Source: Myxococcales bacterium
GTDB taxonomy: Bacteria > Myxococcota_A > Polyangia > Haliangiales > Haliangiaceae
DNA: 64,000 bases
Direction of reading: 5' to 3'
Assembly (NCBI GenBank): GCA_016720595.1
Contig: JADKKI010000019.1
Location: 1 to 64,000 of the forward strand
Part shown: positions 56,980 through 64,000 of the stretch, in pieces
Layout of the letters: every line of letters begins with the position of its first letter
How positions within the stretch are numbered: the stretch's first letter is position 1
Notes under the pieces: model-generated
Told to the model about the DNA's origin: nothing
The model's input: the letters and a program-made list of their open reading frames with translations, nothing else
The model's database searches: none
Translations under genes and position numbers: made by a program

Positions 56980-58037
56980 GCCTGGTCGAAGATGCGCCGC
57001 GAGCGGTGCGGACCGGTGAGGAGCTCGAGCTCGGCGCGCTGACCGCGTACCTCGAGCGGGAGCTCGGGGCGCTGGGGGCGGTCACCGTCGAGCAGTTCCC
57101 CGGCGGGCACTCGAACCTGACCTACCTCGTGCACCACGGCGATCGCGAGTACGTGCTGCGCCGGCCACCGCACGGCAGCAAGGTGAAGTCCGCGCACGAC
57201 ATGGGCCGTGAGGTCGCCGTGCTCTCGAAGCTGGCGCCGGTCTATGCGCGCGCGCCGCGCGTGATCTCGTTCGAGGCGACGGGCGAGGTGCTCGGTGCGC
57301 CGTTCTATCTGATGGAGCGGCGGCGTGGGGTGATCCTGCGCAGGGAGCTGCCCGCCGAGCTCGCCAGCGATCACGCGGCCGTTCGGCGCGTGTGCGAGGT
57401 GCTGGTGGATGCGCTCGTCGATCTCCACGCGGTGGACTTCACCGCCGCCGGGCTCGGCGAGTTCGGTAAGCCAGCCGGGTACATCGCGCGCCAGGTCACG
57501 GGATGGACGGAGCGGTACGCGAAGTCACAGACCGACGATCTGCCCGCGGTCACCGAGATCGCCGCGTGGCTCGCGAGCCATCAGCCAGCGGACGGCGCGC
57601 CCTCGCTGATCCACAACGACTTCAAGTTCGACAACGTGATCTTCGATCCCGACCTCGAGCGGATCACCGGCGTGCTCGACTGGGAGATGACCACGATCGG
57701 CGATCCGCTGATGGATCTCGGCACCTCGCTCTCGTACTGGGCGCAGGCCAGCGATCCACCGGCGTATCACCAGCTACCGTTCGGGCCGACCGCGCGGCCC
57801 GGGATGATGACCCGCGACGAGGTCGCCCGCCGGTACCTCGAGCGCTCCGGGCGGCGCACGGACGACCTGGTGTTCTTCTATGCGTTCGGCCTGCTCAAGA
57901 CGGCCGTGATCGCACAGCAGATCTACTACCGGTTCGCGAAGGGGCTGACCACGGATGCCCGGTTCGCCCAGATGATCTTCGGCGTGCGGCTGCTCTCGGA
58001 GCAGGCGCGCACGGCGATCGAGCGCGGCACGATCTGA
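56976..58037 (+). CDS. Aminoglycoside-phosphotransferase-like kinase (ACAD10-type)
   Basis: A 353-residue kinase-fold protein. Motifs: [26 protein letters not shown], catalytic [13 protein letters not shown], metal-binding [17 protein letters not shown]. These match the APH branch fused to acyl-CoA dehydrogenase in ACAD10/ACAD11, which phosphorylates 4-hydroxyacyl-CoAs so that the dehydrogenase partner can act. It overlaps the dehydrogenase gene as ATGA, so this is probably the split bacterial version. A drug-resistance role is unlikely. Confidence 0.88.
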   Translation: MSLVEDAPRAVRTGEELELGALTAYLERELGALGAVTVEQFPGGHSNLTYLVHHGDREYVLRRPPHGSKVKSAHDMGREVAVLSKLAPVYARAPRVISFEATGEVLGAPFYLMERRRGVILRRELPAELASDHAAVRRVCEVLVDALVDLHAVDFTAAGLGEFGKPAGYIARQVTGWTERYAKSQTDDLPAVTEIAAWLASHQPADGAPSLIHNDFKFDNVIFDPDLERITGVLDWEMTTIGDPLMDLGTSLSYWAQASDPPAYHQLPFGPTARPGMMTRDEVARRYLERSGRRTDDLVFFYAFGLLKTAVIAQQIYYRFAKGLTTDARFAQMIFGVRLLSEQARTAIERGTI

Positions 58038-58110
58038 GGCCGCACGTGTGGGCACACCGGCGACGCTGAACCCACCTTGATCGACGCCCGATCCGGCCGG
58101 TACATCGAGC

Positions 58111-59235
58111 ATGGGTCGTCTCGCCGCGGGCGCTGCGCTGCTGTACGTCCTCGCCTCACCTGCGGCGGCCGCGCCGATCGTCGACGATGGCCCGCTCGAC
58201 GGCACGACGGTGGAGCGGGAGCTTGTGCCCCCCACGGGCGTGGCCCGCGCACAGAGCCGCACCATCTTCCTCAATCGCAAGGGCGCTATCGTGCGCCCCG
58301 GCGTCAACGACGCATTCAAGCAGACCTCCACGATCGTGACCAAGCCGGCCACGATCGGGGCGTGGGACGTCACCGACGCCAAGTGGACCGCGACCGTGGC
58401 GTGCATGCGCGACATGTGGTCGCGGTTCGATGTCACGGTGACCGATGTCGACCCGGGCAGCGATCCCCACATCGAGGCGCTGTTCGGTGGCTCGCCCGCC
58501 GATCTCGGCCGGCCGGCGAACGTCGCGGGCATCGCGCCGTTCGCGAGCGACTGCGGCGTGATCGAGAACGCGATCGTGTTCACGTTCACCGACAACCTGC
58601 CCGCCGATCCGCAGCTCGTGTGCGAGGTGATGAGCCAGGAGCTCGGTCACGCGTATGGCCTGGATCACGAGCTGCTGGCCGCCGATCCGATGAGCTACCT
58701 ACCGTTCGTCGGCAAGCGCACGTTCCAGGACACCACCGCCGAGTGCGGCGAGAAGACGGCGCGGCCGTGCGGGCCCAGCGCGGTGGCTTGCCGGACGCTG
58801 CAGAGCTCGGCCCAGATCCTGCGCTCGCGCCTCGGCGCAGCAGGCGGCGATGGCACGGCGCCGACCCTCGTGATCACCTCGCCCGTCTCTCACGAGGCCG
58901 TGTCGCGCGGGTTCACGGTGGCAGCGCGCGCCTCGGATGATGTCGGGCTCACCGCCGTGGTGCTCTATGTCGATGGCGCGCTGATCGAGACCCGCACCAC
59001 CGGCCCCTTCGAGTTCACCACCGATGCGAGCCTCCCCACCGGTGCGCACACGGTGATGCTCGAGGCCCGTGACGCCAACGAGAACATCACGGTCCGCGAG
59101 GTCGACGTCATGGTCTCCGAGGATCCGCCGTGGACGGCGATCGGCTGCTCGGCCGGTGGCGGCACCACGGGCCTCGGCAGCTGCGCGGCGCTCCTGATCG
59201 TGCTCCGGCGCCGCCGGCGTGCTGTACCATCCTGA
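58111..59235 (+). CDS. Metzincin-like protein with MYXO-CTERM-type C-terminus
   Basis: A 374-residue exported protein with signal MGRLAAGAALLYVLASPAAA. The central region holds MSQELGHAYGLDHE, a metzincin-like zinc motif in which the first His is Gln (QExxHxxGxxH). A late Ig-like domain follows (PTLVITSPVSHEAVSRGFTV). The C-terminus GCSAGGGTTGLGSC, then a hydrophobic stretch and RRRRRA, resembles the MYXO-CTERM sorting signal. If the Gln is tolerated it could be a surface protease; otherwise a pseudo-enzyme. The start is the ATG at 58111. Eight cysteines suggest disulfides. Confidence 0.82.
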   Translation: MGRLAAGAALLYVLASPAAAAPIVDDGPLDGTTVERELVPPTGVARAQSRTIFLNRKGAIVRPGVNDAFKQTSTIVTKPATIGAWDVTDAKWTATVACMRDMWSRFDVTVTDVDPGSDPHIEALFGGSPADLGRPANVAGIAPFASDCGVIENAIVFTFTDNLPADPQLVCEVMSQELGHAYGLDHELLAADPMSYLPFVGKRTFQDTTAECGEKTARPCGPSAVACRTLQSSAQILRSRLGAAGGDGTAPTLVITSPVSHEAVSRGFTVAARASDDVGLTAVVLYVDGALIETRTTGPFEFTTDASLPTGAHTVMLEARDANENITVREVDVMVSEDPPWTAIGCSAGGGTTGLGSCAALLIVLRRRRRAVPS

Positions 59236-59236
59236 C

Positions 59237-60171
59237 GTGGATTGGCGCACCGAGCTCGCCACGCTGCTGCGGCCTGCCGCGGGCGGCGTACACCTCGTCT
59301 CGACGGGGCGCGCCGCGCAGGCGCGTTTGCAGCGGCAGCTCTACGGCGTGGACAACGATGCGGCGGTCCGCGAGCAGTTCCTCGCGCGGATCGATCAGCT
59401 CCCCACCGCGCGCGGGGTGATCCTCGGGATCCCCTCGGACGTCGGCGCCGGGTTCGTGCGCGGCGCCAACCTCGGGCCGCAGGTGATCCGCGCGGAGCTC
59501 CAGAAGCAGCACCCCGGATGGGCCGCGCACCTCACCGCCTCGGGGATACGCAGAACCCGAACATCGCGCCGTTCGTGATCGGCGGCGATCACTCCACGGC
59601 GTGGCCCGTGGTGTCCGCCCTCTCGCGCGCCCGCAAGGATCGCTGGGCGATCGTGCAGCCCGATGCCCACACCGATCTGCTCGAGCATCGGCTCGGCGTG
59701 AAGTACTGCTTCGCCACCTGGTCGTTCCACGCGAACGAGCTGTTCAACCGTGATGGACGGCTGGTCCAGGTCGGCACCCGGGCCTCGGGCAAGGATCGCG
59801 CGCACTGGGAGAGCACGCTCGGCGTCCGCCAGTTCTGGGCGGAGGAGTGCCGGCGCAAGCCGGAAGAATCGCTCGATGCGGTGATCGCGTACCTCAAGAG
59901 CATCGGCGCGACGTCGGTGTACTTCTCGAACGACATCGACGGCACCGACGAGGAGTTCGCGGACGCCACCGGCACACCGGAGCCGTGGGGCCTCGAGCCC
60001 GAGTGGGTGCTCAAGCTGATCCGCCGCCTCGGCGCGGAGATCGGTCTCCTCGGCGGCGACATCATGGAGGTCGCGCCTCCGCTCAGGCAGATCCCGCGCG
60101 GCGCGCACAAGACCACCACGCTCGCGGCGCGGTACTTCTACGCGACGATGGCCGCGACGCTCGGCCTCTAG
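59237..60171 (+). pseudogene. Broken arginase/agmatinase-family (ureohydrolase) gene
   Basis: The N-terminal frame (from GTG at 59237) reads GVILGIPSDVGAGFVRGANLGP, the typical opening of ureohydrolases. From about 59540 the other frame carries the remaining motifs: VIGGDHSTAWPV, QPDAHTDL, SNDIDGTDEEFA. The stretch between them is much shorter than in the family, where some 50-60 residues normally precede GGDHS. The repeat-like CTCGGGG at the junction would fit a deletion between short direct repeats. Intact enzymes are Mn-dependent and cleave a guanidino group. It abuts the metzincin gene. Confidence 0.75.
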
Positions 60172-60296
60172 CCTCCTCTAGCCTCCGCTGGCTCGCGACG
60201 GGAGCCCGTGCTGTTCAGTTTTCTGAGGCAGCGCGCCGGAACCAGCGAGAATCGCGTCGTCGATCTCTGGCACAGGAGTTGGATGAGCCAAGGTCG

Positions 60297-60848
60297 ATGA
60301 CTCGACTCTCCTGGCTGGTACTCGGCCTGATGTTCGGCGGCTGCATGGAGCACGGCAGCGGCGGGCCGACCTCCGATGGTGGGAGCGGGCGCCTGTGCGG
60401 AGGCTTCGGCGGCGGCGTCTGCGGCGCCAACGAGTTCTGCGACTTCGGTCGCAACACCTGCGGGGCGAGTGACGAGAGCGGCACGTGCCGGAGCAAGCCT
60501 TCCGGCTGTACCGACAACTTCGATCCCGTGTGCGGCTGCGATCACCTCGTGCACTCCAACGAGTGCGACGCTCAGGCGGTCGGTGTGGACGTCGACGCGA
60601 GCGGTGCGTGCCCCGTCACGACGGGGACGTTCGCGTGCGGCTTCCGGACCTGCCAGACGGCGAGCCAGTACTGCCAGCGCGGTGTCTCGGACATCGGTGG
60701 CGAGCCCGATACGTTCACCTGCAAGGCGCTGCCGGCATCGTGTGGAGTCGGCGGCGCGAGCTGCACGTGCCTGGCGGCCGAGGCCTGCGGCTCGTTCTGC
60801 GCGGGTGCGGGGACCAGCGGCCTGACGCTGACCTGCCCGGGCGGCTGA
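60297..60848 (+). CDS. Cys-rich lipoprotein with Kazal-like domain
   Basis: A 183-residue lipoprotein with signal MTRLSWLVLGLMFGGC. After a Gly/Ser linker comes a disulfide-rich segment (CGANEFCDFGRNTCG). A Kazal-like domain follows (GCTDNFDPVCGCDHLVHSNEC...GAC; PVCG and the downstream Cys spacing match). The C-terminal half has another eight or more cysteines. Kazal domains inhibit serine proteases, so it might protect the cell surface; this is inference. Start: ATG at 60297. Confidence 0.76.
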   Translation: MTRLSWLVLGLMFGGCMEHGSGGPTSDGGSGRLCGGFGGGVCGANEFCDFGRNTCGASDESGTCRSKPSGCTDNFDPVCGCDHLVHSNECDAQAVGVDVDASGACPVTTGTFACGFRTCQTASQYCQRGVSDIGGEPDTFTCKALPASCGVGGASCTCLAAEACGSFCAGAGTSGLTLTCPGG

Positions 60849-60866
60849 GCGCGCGGCTCGCTCAGC
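60844..60866. terminator. Hairpin at convergent gene ends
   Basis: GCTGAGCG and CGCTCAGC form a perfect 8-bp stem around a 7-base loop. The stop codon of the Kazal-like gene lies inside the first arm; the convergent gene ends 12 bp beyond it. Confidence 0.5.
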
Positions 60867-60877
60867 AGGTCAGATGC

Positions 60878-61477
60878 TCAACGCGCATCCTCGCGACGCG
60901 CCTCGGCGATCAGGGCGAGGAGCGCGACCGCGAGGACGAACCTGGGATCCATCGAGGACGGCTGGGTGTCCACGGTGAACTCCTTGTTGAAGAAGCGGAA
61001 CTGCTGCTTGATGAACGCGACCTGGGTCGTGCCTTGAAAGATCGCGTGCTTCGAGGTCAGGAGCGGGAAGATGCGTCGAAGGATCGAGGCTCCCTGCTCC
61101 TCGGCGAACCCGATCTCGACACCTGCAGGATCGAAGATGTGGAACTTGTCGCGCACGATCGATCGGAGCCCGCGCTTCTGGACTGATCCGAGCAGGGCAT
61201 CGGTCACCGCGTCGTGGACCTCGTACGAGAGTTGATCGCGATCACCTGTTTGGACTTCACGCGCAGCAGCGGCCGGGGTCTTCGCCTCGTCCGCGTACAC
61301 CATGAACTCCTCGCGCAGCTTGAGCAGCGGATGCTGGATGTACATGATCAGCTGGCCGTCACCGGTGAACACCCGGAACACGCGCTCGAACACCGACCAG
61401 AACTTCCGCTTGATGATGTAGTGGCTCTGCGTGACGAGGGAGACGCTCTCCACTTCGCGCGTGAGGGGTGTGGTCAC
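60878..61477 (-). CDS. LURP-one-related/scramblase-like (Tubby-fold) protein
   Basis: A 199-residue protein of the LURP-one/Tubby-C family. Clear blocks: YIIKRKFWSVFERVFRVFTG, QLIMYIQHPLLKLREEF, LGSVQKRGLRSIVRDKFHIF, IKQQFRFFNKEFTVD. A C-terminal hydrophobic helix (FVLAVALLALIAEARRED) acts as a membrane anchor, as in phospholipid scramblases of this fold. Start: GTG at 61477; the frame runs open upstream but reads as non-coding. Function in bacteria is unknown. Confidence 0.82.
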   Translation of the reverse strand: MTTPLTREVESVSLVTQSHYIIKRKFWSVFERVFRVFTGDGQLIMYIQHPLLKLREEFMVYADEAKTPAAAAREVQTGDRDQLSYEVHDAVTDALLGSVQKRGLRSIVRDKFHIFDPAGVEIGFAEEQGASILRRIFPLLTSKHAIFQGTTQVAFIKQQFRFFNKEFTVDTQPSSMDPRFVLAVALLALIAEARREDAR

Positions 61478-61534
61478 CTCGGCGTGGTAGCACCTACATC
61501 GACCCCATCCCACGGTTCGGGGTATGTTCCGGGC

Positions 61535-63517
61535 ATGCGAGCGATCGCCATCGCGGGGCTGTGGGCAGCGCTCGCCATCGGGTGTGGCGGCGGTGATGAC
61601 GGCGGGGATCCCGGTCGGGTCACGCTGCATCGGCTGAACAACGCCGAGTACAACAACACGGTCCGCGATCTGCTGGGCACCAAGCTCACGCCGGCCACGG
61701 ACTTCCCGGCCGACGATCGAGGGTACGGGTTCGACAACGTGGCCGACGTGCTGCGGCTCTCGCCCCTCTCGCTCGAGCTCTACGAAGGGGCGGCCGAGGC
61801 CCTGATCGCCGACACGCTCGCGGTGACCACGAGCACGACCACGCAGATGTTCGAGCCGATGACCGACGCCGCGTCGGGCGCGGCGCAGGCCGGTGGCTGG
61901 CTGTTCTTCTCGAATGGCAGCTCCGGGCACACCGTCCAGGCGCCGATCGCGGGGATGTACAAGATCTCGATCCGCGCCTACGGGCAGCAGGCTGGGCCGG
62001 ATCCCGCGCGGATGTCGATCGAGGTGCCGAACCAGGCGCCGATCATCATCGACGTCACTGCCGTCGCGGCGAGCCCGGCGATCTACGAGAGCACCGTGGC
62101 ACTCCCCGCGGGCAGCTCGCTGGTGACGGTCTCGTTCATCAACGACTTCTACGATGCAGCGACCATGGGGGACCGCAACTTGTGGGTCGATTACGTGCAC
62201 GTGACCGGTCCCCTCGATGGCCCGCAGATCGATGGCACGCGGCGCAAGCGCTTGCTCCTGTGCGATGCCCTCGACGACGCGGGCTGTCAGCGCTCGATCC
62301 TCGAGGCGTTCGCGAAGCGCGCGTGGCGCCGCCCTCCCACCGACGAGGAGATCGGCAAGCTGCTCTCGCTCGTCGAGCTGGCGCGCGCGCAGGGCGACAC
62401 GGCCGAGGCCGGGCTCCGGCTCGCGCTGCAGGGCGTGCTGGTCTCGCCGCACTTCATCTTCCGAGTCGAGGTGGATCCGAACCCGGGCTCGCTGACCCCG
62501 CGCCCGCTCACCGGCTGGGAGCTGGCCACGCGGCTGTCGTACTTCCTGTGGAGCTCGATGCCGGATGCCGAGCTGTTCGATGCGGCCGAGTCCGGTCGGC
62601 TGACCGATGATCCCGCGGAGCTCGGGCGCCAGGCGCAGCGGATGCTCGATGATCCGAAGGCGATCGCGCTGACCGACAACTTCGCCGGGCAGTGGCTGTT
62701 CACGCGCGCTCGGCGATCAGGATCCGATTACCAGCTGTTCCCCCGAGTACGACGACGAGCTCGAGGCCGCGATGCGTGCCGAGACCCGGCGCTACTTCCA
62801 GGCGTTCCTCAGCGAGGACGTGCCGATGGATCAGTTCCTCGTCGCCGACTTCACGTACGTGAACGATCGGCTCGCCGAGTTCTATGGCCTGCCGCCGGTG
62901 GGCTCGCCCACGGATCTGGTCCGCGTCTCGCTGGCGGATTCGCCGCGGCGCGGCTTCCTCACGCAGGGCAGCTTCCTCCGCGTGACCTCGCGGCCGAAGC
63001 GCACCTCGCCGGTGCTGCGCGGCAAGTGGGTGCTCGACAACCTGCTGTGCACGCCGCCGCGCCCACCACCGCCCGGCGTGGAGGGCCTGCCGGATGCGAT
63101 GACGGCCACCGGCTCGATCCGCGAGCGCCTCGAGGCGCACCGCAACAACCCGATCTGTGCGAGCTGTCACCGCACGATGGATCCGATCGGCTTCGGCCTC
63201 GATAACTTCGATGCGATCGGTCGCTATCGTACGGCGGATGCAGGCTTCCCGATCAACGCCACGGGCGAGCTGACCGATGGCACCGTGTTCGATGGCGCCA
63301 CGGAGATGACCCAGCAGCTCGCCGCCAATCCGGGCGTGTACCGCTGCATGGTGCAGAAGCTCTACACGTACACGGGCCGGTCGCCGTTCCGGATCGAGGC
63401 GATCGAGCACATCGATCGGCTGACCGAGCGGTTCATCGATCGCGGTACCACCTGCGCGATCTCCTCGTCGACATCATCACCGACCCGTTCTTCGTGTCCC
63501 GCCGAGGTGAGCCATGA
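61535..63517 (+). CDS. DUF1587/1595/1592/1588/1585 c-type cytochrome-like lipoprotein; two apparent frameshifts
   Basis: A lipoprotein (MRAIAIAGLWAALAIGC) of about 660 residues. Domain order is typical: DUF1587 (LHRLNNAEYNNTVRDLLG), a CBM-like middle, DUF1595 (SILEAFAKRAWRRPPTDEE), DUF1592 (LTGWELATRLSYFLWSSMPD), DUF1588 (KWVLDNLLCTPPRPPPPGV) and DUF1585, with the haem-type ICASCHRTMDPIG. The frame breaks at a C5 run (62740-62744, one C extra) and again near 63445 (one base missing). Corrected, it ends at 63517 with TDPFFVSRRGEP. Both breaks could be errors. Confidence 0.82.
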
Positions 63518-64000
63518 ATCGCCGCAAGTTCCTCGGTGGTGCGGGCGCGATGATCGCGCTGCCGTTCTTGGCCTCGCTGCGCTCGCGCCTCGCACGCGGT
63601 GCAGAGCCGATGGTGCCGCGGCGGTTCGTCGGGTTCTACCTGCCGTGCGGGATCGTGATGAACAACTGGACGCCTGCGGTCGAGGGGCCCAGCTGGACGT
63701 CGCCGATCCTCACCCCGCTCATGCCGTACAAGGACAAGGTCCTCGTGCTGACCGGCGTGGACAACAAGCCCGGCCGATCCGACGGCGGTGGCGATCACGC
63801 GGCCGGCACCGGCGCGTTCCTCACGGCCACGCATGTCCGCAAGACCGCAGGTGCCGACATCCTGAGCGGCGTCTCGATCGATCAGCTCCTCGCCAAGACC
63901 TTGAGCGCGGGCCTGCCACTGCCTTCGCTCGAGCTCGGCACCGATGGTGGCGCCGCGGTCGGCGATTGCGACACCGGGTACAGCTGCGCGTACGCGCGGA
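63514..64000 (+). CDS. DUF1552 protein, incomplete at window end
   Basis: About 162 codons of a DUF1552 protein. The N-terminus MNRRKFLGGAGAMIALPFLA is a twin-arginine-like signal. It continues with FVGFYLPCGIVMNNWTP, LTGVDNKPG and GDHAAGTGAFLTATH, the typical start of the family. The ATG overlaps the DUF1592 gene's stop (ATGA). The two families form a conserved gene pair in Myxococcota and Planctomycetes, and they probably act together in the periplasm. The 3' part lies beyond the window. Confidence 0.88.
   Translation, partial: MNRRKFLGGAGAMIALPFLASLRSRLARGAEPMVPRRFVGFYLPCGIVMNNWTPAVEGPSWTSPILTPLMPYKDKVLVLTGVDNKPGRSDGGGDHAAGTGAFLTATHVRKTAGADILSGVSIDQLLAKTLSAGLPLPSLELGTDGGAAVGDCDTGYSCAYAR

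Overview
This window is very GC-rich chromosomal DNA, close to 68-70% by eye, with a strong preference for G or C at third codon positions. The gene content points to a myxobacterium-like organism (Myxococcota, probably the Haliangiales/Kofleriaceae side). There are four Hanks-type Ser/Thr kinases, two of them next to TPR or TPR/PEGA proteins, and many lipoproteins with Asp/Ala-rich or Ser/Gly-rich linkers. Other signs are a MYXO-CTERM-like C-terminus, a histone H1-like tail, and a DUF1587-1595-1592-1588-1585 / DUF1552 pair. The taxonomic call is inference from gene families; no rRNA is present. One tRNA, tRNA-Leu(UAG), was found. I saw no CRISPR array, insertion sequence, prophage or origin.

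Layout. 36-4344: DEAD-box helicase (apparent frameshift), a multi-pass kinase, and a divergent sigma factor. 4354-6501: YD-repeat-like lipoprotein and thioredoxin. 6809-9452: phosphodiesterase, membrane-anchored protein, GrpE-like protein, methyltransferase. 9457-16117: lipoproteins including a 24-cysteine tandem-repeat protein, a membrane protein, and a kinase-ATPase-TPR giant. 16181-23800: secreted and lipid-anchored proteins: frameshifted lipoprotein, PHB-depolymerase-like esterase, GDSL esterase, and a beta-propeller protein with a dockerin-like tail overlapping a possible cohesin-like lipoprotein. 23811-26739: small membrane, luciferase-domain and lipoproteins plus the tRNA. 26748-31170: exported TldD/PmbA-like pair with a zinc-ribbon protein, then a D,D-carboxypeptidase. 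31252-36356: kinase-PEGA, TPR-barrel, zinc-ribbon/PH and thioredoxin-TPR operon. 36379-40920: second exported TldD/PmbA-like pair in an overlapping operon with a radical-SAM activase. 40947-46173: double receiver, CorA, H1-like/SUKH fusion, aconitase-family enzyme. 46227-53376: kinase, TPR-PEGA, MocR-type regulator, lipoprotein, and an S1-like small protein coupled to an HNH endonuclease. 53458-58037: CrtO-like acyltransferase, small proteins, histidine phosphatase, acyl-CoA dehydrogenase and APH-family kinase. 58111-64000: metzincin-like MYXO-CTERM protein, broken ureohydrolase, Kazal-like lipoprotein, LURP-one protein, and the DUF1592/DUF1552 pair, which runs off the end.

How genes work together. 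Many co-directional genes overlap by four bases (GTGA, ATGA, possibly CTGA) or as TGATG/TAATG, implying translational coupling. The clearest sets are the two TldD/PmbA-like operons, receiver-CorA, S1-like/HNH, dehydrogenase-APH kinase, propeller-lipoprotein and DUF1592-DUF1552. Several convergent gene pairs end inside one compact inverted repeat that holds both stop codons, suggesting shared bidirectional terminators.

Caution on integrity. Four genes carry apparent frame breaks: the helicase, the lipoprotein at 16758, the ureohydrolase at 59237, and the DUF1592 protein (two breaks). Two breaks sit on G or C homopolymers. Sequencing or assembly indels are at least as likely as real gene decay.
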